A DNA stretch of 64,000 bases from Frigidibacter sp. RF13 (GTDB lineage Bacteria; Pseudomonadota; Alphaproteobacteria; Rhodobacterales; Rhodobacteraceae), in contig NZ_JAPNUE010000001.1 in NCBI RefSeq assembly GCF_026626305.1, forward strand, positions 868,001-932,000, given 5' to 3'. Of the stretch, positions 1 through 9,529 are shown one piece after another. Both the position numbers and the translations under genes were made by a program. Below the pieces are notes generated by a model, which was given only the letters and a program-made list of their open reading frames with translations, did no database searches and was not told the DNA's origin. The stretch's first letter is position 1. Every line of letters starts with the position of its first letter.

Positions 1-155
1 TTGCCACGATGGCCATCGGCGCGGCGGGTGCGGCGAACGCGGGCCTTCTGGCGGCTGGCATCCTTGCCCTGCATGACCCTGCAGTGGCCGGGCGCCTCGA
101 TGCCTGGCGCGCAGCCCTCTCGGCCTCGATCCCTGACGAGCCAGCCGATGAGTGA
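1..155 (+). CDS. purE: PurE, N5-CAIR mutase, C-terminal fragment (5' end outside window)
   Basis: Reading from base 3, the window opens inside a frame that ends in TGA at 153-155. The roughly 50 residues contain ATMAIG, then NAGLLAAGILALHDPAVAGRL, the usual C-terminal helix of PurE (5-(carboxyamino)imidazole ribonucleotide mutase), which isomerises the product of PurK in purine synthesis. The stop lies inside the start of purK, an 8-bp overlap that implies translational coupling. Only the tail is visible, so the active site cannot be checked. The identification rests on this tail and on the purK neighbour. Confidence 0.85.
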   Translation, partial: ATMAIGAAGAANAGLLAAGILALHDPAVAGRLDAWRAALSASIPDEPADE

Positions 156-1215
156 ACAGCTCGCCCCCGGTTCCGTCATCGGCATTCTCGGCGGTGGCCA
201 GCTCGGCCGCATGCTGTCGGTCGCGGCAGCGCGGATCGGCTACCGGACCCATGTCTACGAGCCCTCCGCGAACCCGCCTGCCGCCGATGTCGCCCACAAG
301 GTGACAACCGCGCCCTATGAGGACGAGGTGGCATTGCGCGCCTTTGCCGCCTCGGTCGATGTTATCACCTACGAGTTCGAGAATGTTCCGACCTCGGCGC
401 TCGATCTTCTGGAAAGCCTGCGCCCGATCCGGCCGAACCGCCGGGCGCTCGCCACAAGTCAGGACCGGCTTCTAGAGAAGGATTTTCTGACCTCGATCGG
501 CCTGACCACCGCGCCCTATGCGGCGGTGAGTGATGCCAAGAGCCTTGGTGCAGCAATGGCCCGGATCGGCACGCCCGCGATCCTGAAGACCACGCGTCTT
601 GGCTATGACGGCAAGGGTCAGGCGCGGATCCTGTCCGCCGCCGATGCGCCCGCAGCGCTGGCCGCAATGAAGGGCACGCCCGCGGTTCTGGAAGGGTTTG
701 TCACCTTCTCGCGTGAGGTGTCGGTGATCGCGGCGCGTTCGCTTTCGGGCGAGGTCGCGGCCTACGACCCGGGCGAGAATGTCCATCGCGACGGCATTCT
801 GCATACGACGACAGTCCCCGCGCGGCTCAGCCCGGCGGAACGGACCGATGCCGTGCTTCTGGCCGCCCGCATCCTCAATGCGCTCGATTATGTCGGAGTG
901 ATGGGGGTGGAGCTTTTCGTGACCGACAGGGGCCTTGTGGTGAACGAGATCGCGCCCCGTGTCCACAATTCCGGCCACTGGACCCAGAATGGCTGTGCCG
1001 TCGACCAGTTCGAGCAGCATATCCGTGCCGTGGCGGGCTGGCCGCTGGGTGACGGGGCACGGCATGCGAATGTCGAGATGGAGAACCTGATCGGCGACGA
1101 TGTGCTGCGGGTGTCGGAGCTTGCGCGGCAGAAAAACACGGCGATCCATCTCTACGGCAAGGCCGAGGCGCGGCCGGGCCGCAAGATGGGCCATGTGAAC
1201 CGTATCCTGACCTGA
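148..1215 (+). CDS. purK: PurK, N5-carboxyaminoimidazole ribonucleotide synthase
   Basis: An ATP-grasp enzyme that carboxylates aminoimidazole ribonucleotide with bicarbonate and ATP; the product passes to PurE. The 355-residue protein has the N-terminal nucleotide-fold motif GILGGGQLGRM at about residues 12-22 and the ATP-grasp glycine loop GYDGKGQ at 152-158. C-terminal hallmarks NEIAPRVHNSGHWT follow. The ATG at 148 was chosen because it overlaps the purE stop by 8 bp and places the glycine motif at the expected distance; the open frame upstream of it is only purE read in another phase. Length and motifs are normal for the family. Confidence 0.95.
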   Translation: MSEQLAPGSVIGILGGGQLGRMLSVAAARIGYRTHVYEPSANPPAADVAHKVTTAPYEDEVALRAFAASVDVITYEFENVPTSALDLLESLRPIRPNRRALATSQDRLLEKDFLTSIGLTTAPYAAVSDAKSLGAAMARIGTPAILKTTRLGYDGKGQARILSAADAPAALAAMKGTPAVLEGFVTFSREVSVIAARSLSGEVAAYDPGENVHRDGILHTTTVPARLSPAERTDAVLLAARILNALDYVGVMGVELFVTDRGLVVNEIAPRVHNSGHWTQNGCAVDQFEQHIRAVAGWPLGDGARHANVEMENLIGDDVLRVSELARQKNTAIHLYGKAEARPGRKMGHVNRILT

Positions 1216-1220
1216 GCAGC

Positions 1221-1287
1221 GGCTCGTCGAAGCCCTTCGGGCACTCCTCGCCCTCCCCCGACGAGAAACGAAGTGCCCGAAGAGGCG
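1221..1287 (+). repeat. Intergenic palindromic (REP-like) element, copy 1
   Basis: Directly after purK lies a compound inverted-repeat unit. An outer pair CTCGTCG (1223-1229) and CGACGAG (1259-1265) brackets a short hairpin and the spacer TCCTCG. A second perfect 11-bp pair, CTTCGGGCACT (1235-1245) and AGTGCCCGAAG (1272-1282), competes with it. The same architecture recurs on the minus strand at about 11998-12062 with compensating changes in the inner stem. It may also serve as the purK terminator, although there is no T-run. Confidence 0.5.
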
Positions 1288-1354
1288 CGCCTGCAGATGC
1301 GGCTTGCATCGCCAGGCTGCGCGCCTAACCTGCCAGTCGGCAATGGGGGGTATC

Positions 1355-2761
1355 ATGTCGCTGACCGATCATTCCGCATCCGATCTCATGCGCCTTCTGA
1401 GCGCTCGCAAGGTCTCGGCAGAGGAGATCATGTGGGACTATCTCGACCGGATCGGCCAGGTGAATCCGGCGATCAACGCGCTTGTCTCGCTCATCGACCC
1501 CGACGCGGCCATGGCCATGGCGCGCGAGGCCGATGCGTCGCAGCCCAAGGGCTGGATGCATGGCGTGCCCGCCGCGCCGAAGGATCTGGTGGCGACAAAG
1601 GGCTTGCGCACCACCTGGGGCTCGCCGCTCTTTGCCGACCATGTGCCGGTGGCCGACGATCTGGTGGCCGCGCGGCAGCGGGCGGCGGGGGCGATCTTCA
1701 TCGGCAAGTCCAACACGCCGGAATGGGGCCATGGATCGCACAGCTTCAATCCGGTCCACGGCACGACGCTCAACCCCTATGACCGGACGCGCGGCGCGGG
1801 CGGCTCCTCGGGCGGCGCGGCAGCGGCACTTGCCGCGCGCCTCCTCGCCGTGGCCGACGGGTCGGACATGATGGGGTCCCTGCGCAACCCGGCGGCCTTC
1901 TGCAACGTCTACGGCTTCCGCCCGACCTGGGGCCTCGTGCCGCAGGATGCCGAGGGCGATACTTACCTGCACACGCTCTCGACCGAAGGCCCGATGGCGC
2001 GCACGATCGAAGACCTTGCGCGGCTTCTGGAAACGCTCTGCGGCCCGAACCCCGAGGCACCGTTCGGGCGCACGAGCGAAATTTTCGCCGACCGGCTGGA
2101 CCGCAACGTGAAAGGGCTGCGCATCGGCTGGCTCGGGGACTGGGGCGGGGCCTATCCGATGGAGGCGGGCATCCTTGACCAGTGCCTTGAGGGCGCGCAA
2201 GTGTTCGAGGGGATGGGCGCCATCGTCGAACCCGTCGCGCCGCCCTACCCCGCCGAGCGGCTCTGGCAGGCCTGGATCACACTCCGCGCCATGCTGAACT
2301 CGGGTTCGATGAAGGCCCTGTATGCCGATCCTGCGAAGCGCGCGCAGATCAAGCCCGAGACGCTGTGGGAGATCGAGCAGGGCCAGTCACTTACCGCCGC
2401 TGCCATCTACGAGGCCTCAACCATCCGGTCGCGCTGGTATGCCCGCGCCGCGAAACTGTTCGGCGACTATGACGCGTTGATCATGCCTGCGGCACAGGTC
2501 TGGCCTTTCCCGGCCGATTGGCGGTGGCCAAAGGAGGTCTCTGGCCGCACCATGGACACCTATCACCGCTGGATGGAGGTGGTGGTGCCGGTGTCGCTGA
2601 TCGGCCTGCCGTCGCTCTGCCTGCCCGTGGGCTTCGGCGCGAACGGCCTGCCGATGGGCATGCAACTCATCGGGCCGACCGGGGCCGACGCGAAGATCCT
2701 GTCGATCGGCCAGGCCTATCACCGCGCGACCGACTGGCCGGGGCGCCGCCCGCCGCCTTGA
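1355..2761 (+). CDS. Amidase-signature family amidase
   Basis: A 468-residue amidase-signature enzyme, a family that hydrolyses carboxamides with a Ser-cisSer-Lys triad. The triad is visible: Lys76 in APKDLV, the cis-serine at about 151 in GGSSGG, and the nucleophile Ser175 in GSDMMGSLR, 24 residues further on as in GatA. The family's usual GSDTGGS reads GSDMMGS here. No gatB or gatC is nearby, so this is a stand-alone amidase of unknown substrate rather than the tRNA amidotransferase subunit. The start at 1355 has a G-rich Shine-Dalgarno just upstream; an in-frame ATG at 1343 is the alternative. It abuts the convergent next gene with no spacer. Confidence 0.85.
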   Translation: MSLTDHSASDLMRLLSARKVSAEEIMWDYLDRIGQVNPAINALVSLIDPDAAMAMAREADASQPKGWMHGVPAAPKDLVATKGLRTTWGSPLFADHVPVADDLVAARQRAAGAIFIGKSNTPEWGHGSHSFNPVHGTTLNPYDRTRGAGGSSGGAAAALAARLLAVADGSDMMGSLRNPAAFCNVYGFRPTWGLVPQDAEGDTYLHTLSTEGPMARTIEDLARLLETLCGPNPEAPFGRTSEIFADRLDRNVKGLRIGWLGDWGGAYPMEAGILDQCLEGAQVFEGMGAIVEPVAPPYPAERLWQAWITLRAMLNSGSMKALYADPAKRAQIKPETLWEIEQGQSLTAAAIYEASTIRSRWYARAAKLFGDYDALIMPAAQVWPFPADWRWPKEVSGRTMDTYHRWMEVVVPVSLIGLPSLCLPVGFGANGLPMGMQLIGPTGADAKILSIGQAYHRATDWPGRRPPP

Positions 2762-3667
2762 TCAGCCCTTGCCCGCGAAATGAGCGAGCGACTGTTCGAC
2801 ATTCTGACGGTGGACGGCCTCATACTCCGGCCAATAGATCAGTGTTCCGGCGTTGAGATCCTGCTTCACCACCTCGGCAAGGTCGCGTGCGCCCTGATAG
2901 GGGTGCTGCGCGAGCGACTGAAGCCACGACACATAGCGCGCGGTCGCGGCAAGAAGGTCGCCGCCATACCCCTCCGTCGCGATCCGCTCCGGCGCGCCGT
3001 GATTGGGATAGATGTGGCGGGCGCCGAGGGCGCCGATCCGATCCAGATCGCGGAGGTGGATCGCGAAATCCTCAGGCGCGCCGACATAGGTCACCGTATC
3101 CTCGACCGTATCTCCGGCCAGAAGCGTGCCGCGATCAGGCAGCCACAGAAGCGCCGCATCGTCGGAATGGATGTTGGCAGCGATCAGTTCCACCCGCTCG
3201 CCGCCGAAATCGAAGGCCATACGGTTGTCGAATGTTTCGGTCGGCAGGATGAGCGGGTTGATGGCGGGCGCACCGTGATAGGTCGCGGCCTCGATCGCGT
3301 CGCGACGCGCCGTCAGATGACTGAGCGTCAAGTGATTGGCGATGACCGGCGCACCGTCAAAGGCGGCAGTCCCTGCGACATGATCGAGATGCCAGTGACT
3401 GTAGATGACCGTGAAGTGCCGGACGCCTAGCCCCTCCAAATGCGCGCGGATCGCCCCCGCATGGGCAAGCGAGACATGGGTGTCATAGACAAGCGCCTCG
3501 GCGCCCGCGACGAGCGCATAGGAGGCGGTGCCGAGCGAGATCGCGCCCTCATCCACCCAGTTCGGCGCCGCCATGAACCGGTAGCCCGGCACGCGGCCGT
3601 CGTAATAGGCGTAGAGGCCCGGTTCGGGGTTCAGGACTCTCAGGTGACCGACACCGCCGAGGCCCAT
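2762..3667 (-). CDS. Metallo-beta-lactamase-fold hydrolase
   Basis: A 301-residue protein of the metallo-beta-lactamase superfamily. The zinc motif HWHLDH is at residues 91-96; later metal-ligand segments are LLAGDTVED and IYPNHGAP. No signal peptide is evident, so a cytoplasmic hydrolase (thioester, lactone or similar) is more likely than an antibiotic resistance enzyme. The substrate is unknown. It starts 4 bp after the mraY stop on the same strand, so it is the last gene of the dcw transcript in this genome, in a place where murD or another cell-wall gene is common. Whether it has any wall-related role is not shown by the sequence. Confidence 0.85.
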   Translation of the reverse strand: MGLGGVGHLRVLNPEPGLYAYYDGRVPGYRFMAAPNWVDEGAISLGTASYALVAGAEALVYDTHVSLAHAGAIRAHLEGLGVRHFTVIYSHWHLDHVAGTAAFDGAPVIANHLTLSHLTARRDAIEAATYHGAPAINPLILPTETFDNRMAFDFGGERVELIAANIHSDDAALLWLPDRGTLLAGDTVEDTVTYVGAPEDFAIHLRDLDRIGALGARHIYPNHGAPERIATEGYGGDLLAATARYVSWLQSLAQHPYQGARDLAEVVKQDLNAGTLIYWPEYEAVHRQNVEQSLAHFAGKG

Positions 3668-3671
3668 CGCC

Positions 3672-4754
3672 CTATCTCAGTTTGAGTGTCGCAAGGCCGA
3701 CAAGCGCGAGAATGAGCGAGATGATCCAGAAGCGGATCACGATCTGCGGCTCTGACCAGCCCTTCTTTTCGAAATGGTGGTGGATCGGCGCCATCAGGAA
3801 CACCCGCTTTCCGGTGCGTTTGAAATAGGCGACCTGGATGATGACCGACAGCGTCTCGACCACGAAAAGCCCGCCGACGATGGCGAGCACAATCTCGTGC
3901 TTCGTCACCACCGCGATGGCGCCCAAGGCGCCGCCGAGCGCGAGCGAGCCGGTGTCACCCATGAAGACAGCGGCGGGGGGAGCGTTGTACCACAGGAACC
4001 CGAGGCCCCCGCCGATCAGGGCGGCGCAGAAGATTACCAGTTCACCGGTGCCCGGCACGAAATGCAGGCCGAGATAGTCAGCGAAATTCACGTTGCCGAC
4101 GAAATAGGCAATGATCCCGAAGGTGCCCGCCGCGATCATCACCGGCATCACCGCGAGCCCGTCCAACCCGTCGGTGAAATTGACCGCATTCGCGGCACCC
4201 ACGATGACCAGCATGGCGAAGGGAACGAAGATGAAGGAAAGGTTGATCAGCGTGTCCTTGAAGACCGGAAGGGCCAGCTTCATGGACAAGGCTTCGGGAT
4301 GCAGCAGTGCCGCGGCATAGCCCGCCGCCGCCGCGATCAGGAAGCCGATCAGCAGACGGATGCGCGCAGACGATCCTTTGGTCGATTGTTTGGTGACCTT
4401 GGCATAATCGTCAGCAAAGCCAAGAAGGCCGAAGGCCGCCGTCACCATCAGCACGATCCAGACATAAGGGCTGTCAGGCCGCGCCCAAAGGAGGGTCGAG
4501 AAGATAAGCGCCGACAGGATCAGAAGGCCGCCCATTGTGGGCGTACCGGCTTTCGACAGGTGCGATTGCGGGCCGTCGTCACGGATCGGCTGGCCCTTCT
4601 TCTGCTTCCGCCGCAGGAAATTGATCAAGGGCTGGCCGAAGAGGAAGCCGAAGACCAGCGCGGTGAAGAAGGCGCCACCCGCGCGGAAGGTGATGTAGCG
4701 GAAGAGGTTGAACACATCCCCCCCGTCCGACAATGCGGTCAGCCAGTACAGCAT
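3672..4754 (-). CDS. mraY: MraY, phospho-MurNAc-pentapeptide transferase
   Basis: An integral membrane enzyme that transfers phospho-MurNAc-pentapeptide from UDP to undecaprenyl phosphate to make lipid I. The 360-residue length is typical. The signature PTMGGLLIL is followed by the aspartate pair in GFADDYAKV, the loop [13 protein letters not shown], and the histidine-rich [13 protein letters not shown] near the C-terminus, all diagnostic of MraY. About ten hydrophobic segments are visible. It lies 59 bp downstream of murF on the same strand. Confidence 0.97.
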   Translation of the reverse strand: MLYWLTALSDGGDVFNLFRYITFRAGGAFFTALVFGFLFGQPLINFLRRKQKKGQPIRDDGPQSHLSKAGTPTMGGLLILSALIFSTLLWARPDSPYVWIVLMVTAAFGLLGFADDYAKVTKQSTKGSSARIRLLIGFLIAAAAGYAAALLHPEALSMKLALPVFKDTLINLSFIFVPFAMLVIVGAANAVNFTDGLDGLAVMPVMIAAGTFGIIAYFVGNVNFADYLGLHFVPGTGELVIFCAALIGGGLGFLWYNAPPAAVFMGDTGSLALGGALGAIAVVTKHEIVLAIVGGLFVVETLSVIIQVAYFKRTGKRVFLMAPIHHHFEKKGWSEPQIVIRFWIISLILALVGLATLKLR

Positions 4755-4813
4755 CTACTCGTCCCTTCGGCTGGGCCTTTGGCCCGTTTCTTCTTTCGTT
4801 CCGCGCCCGGATT

Positions 4814-6247
4814 TCATTCGGGCGCGACCGGATGCCCCAGTTTCTTCAGCGCGTCAACCACGAGGCTGACCTTCGAGCCTTTCGAGCCCTTGACCAGAAT
4901 GACGTCGCCCGCATCGGCCAGTTGGTGGGCGCGGGCGGCAAGCTCCTCGGCCTTTTCCACCCAGTCGCCACGTTTCTCGCGCGGCAACGCTTCCCACAGC
5001 CATCGCATGCGCGGGCCGACGCAATGGACGAAGGCGAGGCTTTCGACCGCAGGATGGCGCGCGACGGCCTCGTGCAGCGCGCGTTCGTCCGATCCAAGCT
5101 CCAGCATGTCGCCGAGGATGGCGATCCGGCGGCCTGCGGCATGGCGTCCGATTCCGTCCTGCGGGCGGGCGGCGGCGATCACGTCGAGCGCCGCCGACAG
5201 GCTGTCGGGGTTGGCGTTGTAGGCATCATCGATCAGGTCATAGGTGAAACCCGGCTCGACAGGGTCAAGCGAAATGCGCTGCCGCTCACCCCGGCCCGCG
5301 GGCGGCGCCCAGAGGCCGAGGTCACAGGCGGCAATCGCCGGGTCGAGGCCGAGCGCATGGGCGGTCGCGAGGACGCCGAGCGCGTTCTTGGCGAAATGCC
5401 GCCCCGCCGTGCGGACCTTGAAGAGAATGGGCTGGCCGTCATGCCGTGCCTGCACCACGGTCGTGTCCTGCGCCAGCGTCACGGTGCCAAGCTGCCAGTC
5501 GTCACCCGGGCCTGCCCCGAAAGTCACAGTCGCAGCGCCGACGGCGCGGGCCGCGTCGGCAAGGATGGGCGAGGTCGGCAGATCGCCCGGCATCACCAGA
5601 ATGCGGCCCGGCTCCAGCCCCTCGACGATGGAGGCCTTTTCGCGGGCGATCCCCTCGACGGCGCCGAAGGCTTCGAGATGCGCGGTGCCGATGGTGGTGA
5701 TCATCGCCACATGCGGCCGGGCAAGCCGCGCCAGCGGAGCGATCTCGCCGGGGTGGTTCATGCCGACCTCGATCACCGCGAAAGCGGCGTCGGGCGCCAT
5801 GCGCGCGAGCGTCAGCGGCACGCCCCAATGGTTGTTGTAGGAGGCTTCCGCCGCATGGACGGCCCCGCGCGCGGCAAGGACCGTGCGCAGCATTTCCTTG
5901 GTCGAGGTCTTGCCGACCGACCCGGTCACCGCAACCACCTTTGCCGAAGCCCGCGCGCGCCCCGCCCGGCCAAGCGCCTCAAGGCCCTTAAGAACATCCG
6001 GCACGATCAGCAGCGGATCGGCTTCAGAACAGCCCTCGGGAATGCGCGACACGAGCGCCGCCGCCGCACCGCGGTCCAGCGCCACGCGCACGAAGTCATG
6101 TCCGTCGCGTACATCCTTCAGGGCAACGAAGAGATCGCCCGGCGCGATGGTCCGGCTGTCGATGGAGACGCCGTTTGCTTCGAAGGGGCGTGTTGCCCGA
6201 CCTTTCGTCGCGCGCGCCGCATCGTCCGATGTCCAGAGCGGGGCCAT
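4814..6247 (-). CDS. murF: MurF, UDP-MurNAc-tripeptide--D-Ala-D-Ala ligase
   Basis: A cytoplasmic Mur ligase that adds D-Ala-D-Ala to the UDP-MurNAc tripeptide using ATP. The 477-residue protein shows the ATP loop VTGSVGKTSTK, the central motif YNNHWGVPLT typical of MurF, and the C-terminal ligase motif DAYNANPDS. Its ATG shares one base with the murE stop (TGATG), so the two are translationally coupled. Length and motifs are complete. Confidence 0.97.
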   Translation of the reverse strand: MAPLWTSDDAARATKGRATRPFEANGVSIDSRTIAPGDLFVALKDVRDGHDFVRVALDRGAAAALVSRIPEGCSEADPLLIVPDVLKGLEALGRAGRARASAKVVAVTGSVGKTSTKEMLRTVLAARGAVHAAEASYNNHWGVPLTLARMAPDAAFAVIEVGMNHPGEIAPLARLARPHVAMITTIGTAHLEAFGAVEGIAREKASIVEGLEPGRILVMPGDLPTSPILADAARAVGAATVTFGAGPGDDWQLGTVTLAQDTTVVQARHDGQPILFKVRTAGRHFAKNALGVLATAHALGLDPAIAACDLGLWAPPAGRGERQRISLDPVEPGFTYDLIDDAYNANPDSLSAALDVIAAARPQDGIGRHAAGRRIAILGDMLELGSDERALHEAVARHPAVESLAFVHCVGPRMRWLWEALPREKRGDWVEKAEELAARAHQLADAGDVILVKGSKGSKVSLVVDALKKLGHPVAPE

Positions 6248-7728
6248 CAGATCACCCCGTCAAGGGCCGCGACCGCGACGCTGGCCTGTTCGGCGTCGTC
6301 GAACGGATAGATGTCTGTGCCGATGATCTGGCCGGTTTCATGCCCCTTGCCCGCGATCAGCAGTGCGTCACCGGGCTGCAGAGCATCGACGCCACGCAGG
6401 ATCGCCTCGGCCCGGTCGCCGACTTCGGTCGCCTCGGGACAGCCCTTCATCACCTCGGCGCGGATCGCGGCGGGGTCTTCGCTGCGGGGATTGTCGTCGG
6501 TGACGATCACCACATCGGCATATCTCGCCGCCGCCTCGCCCATCAGCGGCCGCTTCAGCCGGTCGCGGTCGCCGCCGGCGCCGAAGACGCAGATGATGCG
6601 GCCCATCACATGGGGACGCAAAGACTGCAGGGCGGAGGCAAGCGCGCCGGGCTTGTGCGAATAATCGACGAAGACGGTTGCGCCGTTCGTCCGCGTCGCC
6701 GCCAGTTCCATCCGGCCGCGCACCGTGGTCAGGCCCGGCAGGGTACGGGCGATTTCGTCCAGCGAATGGGGGCCCGAGGCCGCGACCAGCGCGGCGGCGG
6801 CCAGCACGTTCTCGGCCTGGAAGCCGCCGATCAGCGGCAGGCGCACGAGGAAGGGCTTGCCGTTCCAGACGAAGCGCAGGTCCTGCCCCGTCGCATCGAA
6901 CCGCTGCGCTCCGATCTGAATGTCCGCGCTCGGCGCATGGCCGATGGTCACCAGTCGTTGCCCGCGTCCGCGCGCGATGGCCGCCATTTCGGCCCCGCGC
7001 GCATCGTCGATGTTGATGACCGCCGTGCCCTCTTCGGGAAGAACACGGGCGAAGAGCCCGGCTTTCGCGGCAAAATATTCATCGAAATCAGCGTGATAGT
7101 CGAGGTGATCCTGACTGAAATTGGTGAAGGCCGCCGCCTTCAGCCGCACCCCGTCCAGCCGGTACTGGTCTAGCCCGTGCGACGACGCCTCCATCGCCGC
7201 ATGGTCAATTCCTGCCGCCGCCATCTCGGACAGCACCGAATGAAGCGTGATCGGCTCGGGCGTGGTATGGGCGAGCTTGCCGTGGAAATCACCGAGGATA
7301 CCCATCGTGCCGAGGTTCGCGGCCTTAAGGCCCAGCGCCTGCCAGATCTGCCGCGTGAAGGTCGCGACCGAGGTCTTTCCAGACGTGCCGGTGACCGCGA
7401 CGACTGTCTCAGGCTGACGTCCGAACCAGAGAGCCGCTGCATAGGCCAGCGCCTGACGCGGTTCTTCGGCCACCACCAGCGCAGACTGCGATCCGGCGAG
7501 GTCCGCCTTCCCGATCTCTGCCCCCTCACGGTCGGTCAGGATCGCGCCCGCCTCCATCCTCAGCGCATATTGGATGAACTCCCCGCCATGGACCTTGGAC
7601 CCCGGCAGGGCGGAGAACAGAAAGCCCGGTTTCACCTGGCGGCTGTCGGCGGTCAGCCCGGTGATCCGCGCTTCACGACCGTCACGGGCCCTCAGCCCCA
7701 GATCCGCCAGTGATTTCGTCGCCGCCAT
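6247..7728 (-). CDS. murE: MurE, UDP-MurNAc-dipeptide--meso-diaminopimelate ligase
   Basis: A Mur ligase that adds the third stem residue in peptidoglycan precursor synthesis. The 493-residue protein carries the ATP loop VTGTSGKTS, the substrate segment TTPEPITLH, and DDNPRSEDP. The DNPR tetrapeptide marks specificity for meso-diaminopimelate rather than lysine, as expected for a Gram-negative wall. It starts 16 bp downstream of ftsI and overlaps murF by one base. Confidence 0.97.
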   Translation of the reverse strand: MAATKSLADLGLRARDGREARITGLTADSRQVKPGFLFSALPGSKVHGGEFIQYALRMEAGAILTDREGAEIGKADLAGSQSALVVAEEPRQALAYAAALWFGRQPETVVAVTGTSGKTSVATFTRQIWQALGLKAANLGTMGILGDFHGKLAHTTPEPITLHSVLSEMAAAGIDHAAMEASSHGLDQYRLDGVRLKAAAFTNFSQDHLDYHADFDEYFAAKAGLFARVLPEEGTAVINIDDARGAEMAAIARGRGQRLVTIGHAPSADIQIGAQRFDATGQDLRFVWNGKPFLVRLPLIGGFQAENVLAAAALVAASGPHSLDEIARTLPGLTTVRGRMELAATRTNGATVFVDYSHKPGALASALQSLRPHVMGRIICVFGAGGDRDRLKRPLMGEAAARYADVVIVTDDNPRSEDPAAIRAEVMKGCPEATEVGDRAEAILRGVDALQPGDALLIAGKGHETGQIIGTDIYPFDDAEQASVAVAALDGVI

Positions 7729-7744
7729 GCTATCCCCGCGCCCG

Positions 7745-9529
7745 TCAGTTCGAACTGACGCGTGTTACACCTGCCTCCAGCCCGGGTTCAACCTCTGGCC
7801 TGAGACCCAGAAGCGGCGCGACGCGGCGTATCACCTCGGCCGCGACCGGGACCGAGGTCCAGCCCGCCGTGCGGCGCGGCTCGTCACCCGAACTTTCGAC
7901 CGGTTCGTCGAGGGTGACGATCAGCACATATTTTGGATCATAGGCCGGGAAGGTCGAGGCAAAGGTGGTGATGACCTTGTCGTCATAATAGCCACCCGTG
8001 GGCTTCGGCTTGTCGGCGGTGCCGGTCTTGCCGCCGACCGCATAACCCGGCACCTCCCCGAAGGACGCGGTGCCGCGCACCACCACCTGCCTCAGAAGCG
8101 ACCGCGCCGTTTCTGACGTCTTTTCGCTGATCACCCGCTCGCCTTCCTGCACTTTGTCGGTCTTCAGGATCGTCGGACGCACCCGGGTGCCACCATTGAC
8201 GATCGAGGCATAGGCAGCGGCCAGGTGCAGCGGGCTCGCCGACAGGCCATGGCCATAGGAAATGGTCAGCATCGAAATCTCGGACCATTTCTTCGGGATC
8301 AGTGGCTTGCCGGTCGGTGCCTCGACCAGCTCCACTTCGGTCGGCTCGAAGAAACCCAGCGATTTCAAGAAGCTTTGCTGTTTCTCGGCCCCGACCATGC
8401 CGATGATATGAGCGGTGCCGACGTTTGACGATTTCACCACAACATCGGTCACCGTGTTCTGGGCACCGTAATTGTGAAAATCGCGAATCTTGTATTTGCC
8501 CCAGAACATCGGGCTTTTTGTATCGACCATCGTCATCGGATTGACGACGCCGAGGTCGAGCGCCTGTGCCACCGCGAAGATCTTGAAGGTAGAGCCCAAC
8601 TCGTAGACGCCCTGTACCGCGCGGTTGAAGAGCGGGCTGTCGCCGGCCTGTCCCTTGGTCAGGGGCGCAGGCCGTGTATTGGGATCGAAGTCGGGAAGCG
8701 AGGCCATGGCAATAACCTCGCCGGTCTTCACATCCATAAGGACCGCCGCCGCGCCCTTGGCATTCATCAGCTTCATGCCGCCGTCGAGCACTTCCTCGAC
8801 CGTCGCCTGCACGGAAAGGTCGATCGAGAGCTGCAGGGGCGCACCGCCGTTAGCGGGATCGCGCAGCCAGCCGTCGAAGGTCTTCTCGACCCCTGCCGTG
8901 CCGATGACCTCGGCCGATGCGACGCCCTCGCGCCCGAAGGAGGAGCCGCCGAGGATATGGGAAGCTAACGCACCATTTGGATAGAGCCGCATTTCGCGCG
9001 GCCCGAACAGAAGCCCCGGATCGCCGATCTCGTGCACAAGCTGCATCTGTTCGGGCGAGATGCGCTTCTTGATCCAGAGGAATTTCTTCGCGCCGGTGAA
9101 ATCCTTCGTCAGCTTCTCGGCATCGAGGTCGGGGAAGATCAGCGCGAGCTTTTCGGCGGCGCCCGCAGGATCGACCATCAGCTTCGGCTGGGCATAAAGC
9201 GCGTGGGTGACAAGGTTCGTCGCTAGGATACGCCCCTCGCGGTCGGTGATATCGGCGCGCTGCGCGACGATCGCCGGTCCCGCCTGACCGCTTTTCGGCT
9301 CTTCGGGGGCGGAGGCGGCCAGAACACCCATCCTTAGGCCGACCAAGCCAAAGCCTGCGACGAACGCAAGACCGAGGAGCAGCAGCCGCCCTTCGGCCTT
9401 CAGCCGCGACCGGTCGCGCATCTCTTCATGGCGCAGGCGCAGGTTCTCGCGTTCGATCGCATCCGGGTTCTCGCCTTTGGCTCGGGCCGAGAGGATGCGG
9501 GCAAGGGGGCGAAGGGGGGTGCGGATCAT
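7745..9529 (-). CDS. ftsI: FtsI, septal peptidoglycan transpeptidase (PBP3)
   Basis: A class B penicillin-binding protein that cross-links septal peptidoglycan. The start at 9529 overlaps the ftsL stop by 4 bp (ATGA) and gives a 594-residue protein; the longer open frame upstream only reads through ftsL in another phase. A cytoplasmic N-terminus with a membrane anchor at about residues 45-65 precedes the PBP dimerisation region. The transpeptidase motifs SXXK (STFK in ELGSTFKIF), SXN (SSN in KSSNVG) and KTG (GGKTGTADK) are all present. Confidence 0.96.
   Translation of the reverse strand: MIRTPLRPLARILSARAKGENPDAIERENLRLRHEEMRDRSRLKAEGRLLLLGLAFVAGFGLVGLRMGVLAASAPEEPKSGQAGPAIVAQRADITDREGRILATNLVTHALYAQPKLMVDPAGAAEKLALIFPDLDAEKLTKDFTGAKKFLWIKKRISPEQMQLVHEIGDPGLLFGPREMRLYPNGALASHILGGSSFGREGVASAEVIGTAGVEKTFDGWLRDPANGGAPLQLSIDLSVQATVEEVLDGGMKLMNAKGAAAVLMDVKTGEVIAMASLPDFDPNTRPAPLTKGQAGDSPLFNRAVQGVYELGSTFKIFAVAQALDLGVVNPMTMVDTKSPMFWGKYKIRDFHNYGAQNTVTDVVVKSSNVGTAHIIGMVGAEKQQSFLKSLGFFEPTEVELVEAPTGKPLIPKKWSEISMLTISYGHGLSASPLHLAAAYASIVNGGTRVRPTILKTDKVQEGERVISEKTSETARSLLRQVVVRGTASFGEVPGYAVGGKTGTADKPKPTGGYYDDKVITTFASTFPAYDPKYVLIVTLDEPVESSGDEPRRTAGWTSVPVAAEVIRRVAPLLGLRPEVEPGLEAGVTRVSSN

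Noticed and set aside
3774..6310. Long plus-strand frames across mraY and murF, and similar antisense frames across the thiolase-liv operon and GH20
   Set aside because: All lie antisense to genes identified by catalytic motifs; none has a credible ribosome-binding site or family motif.
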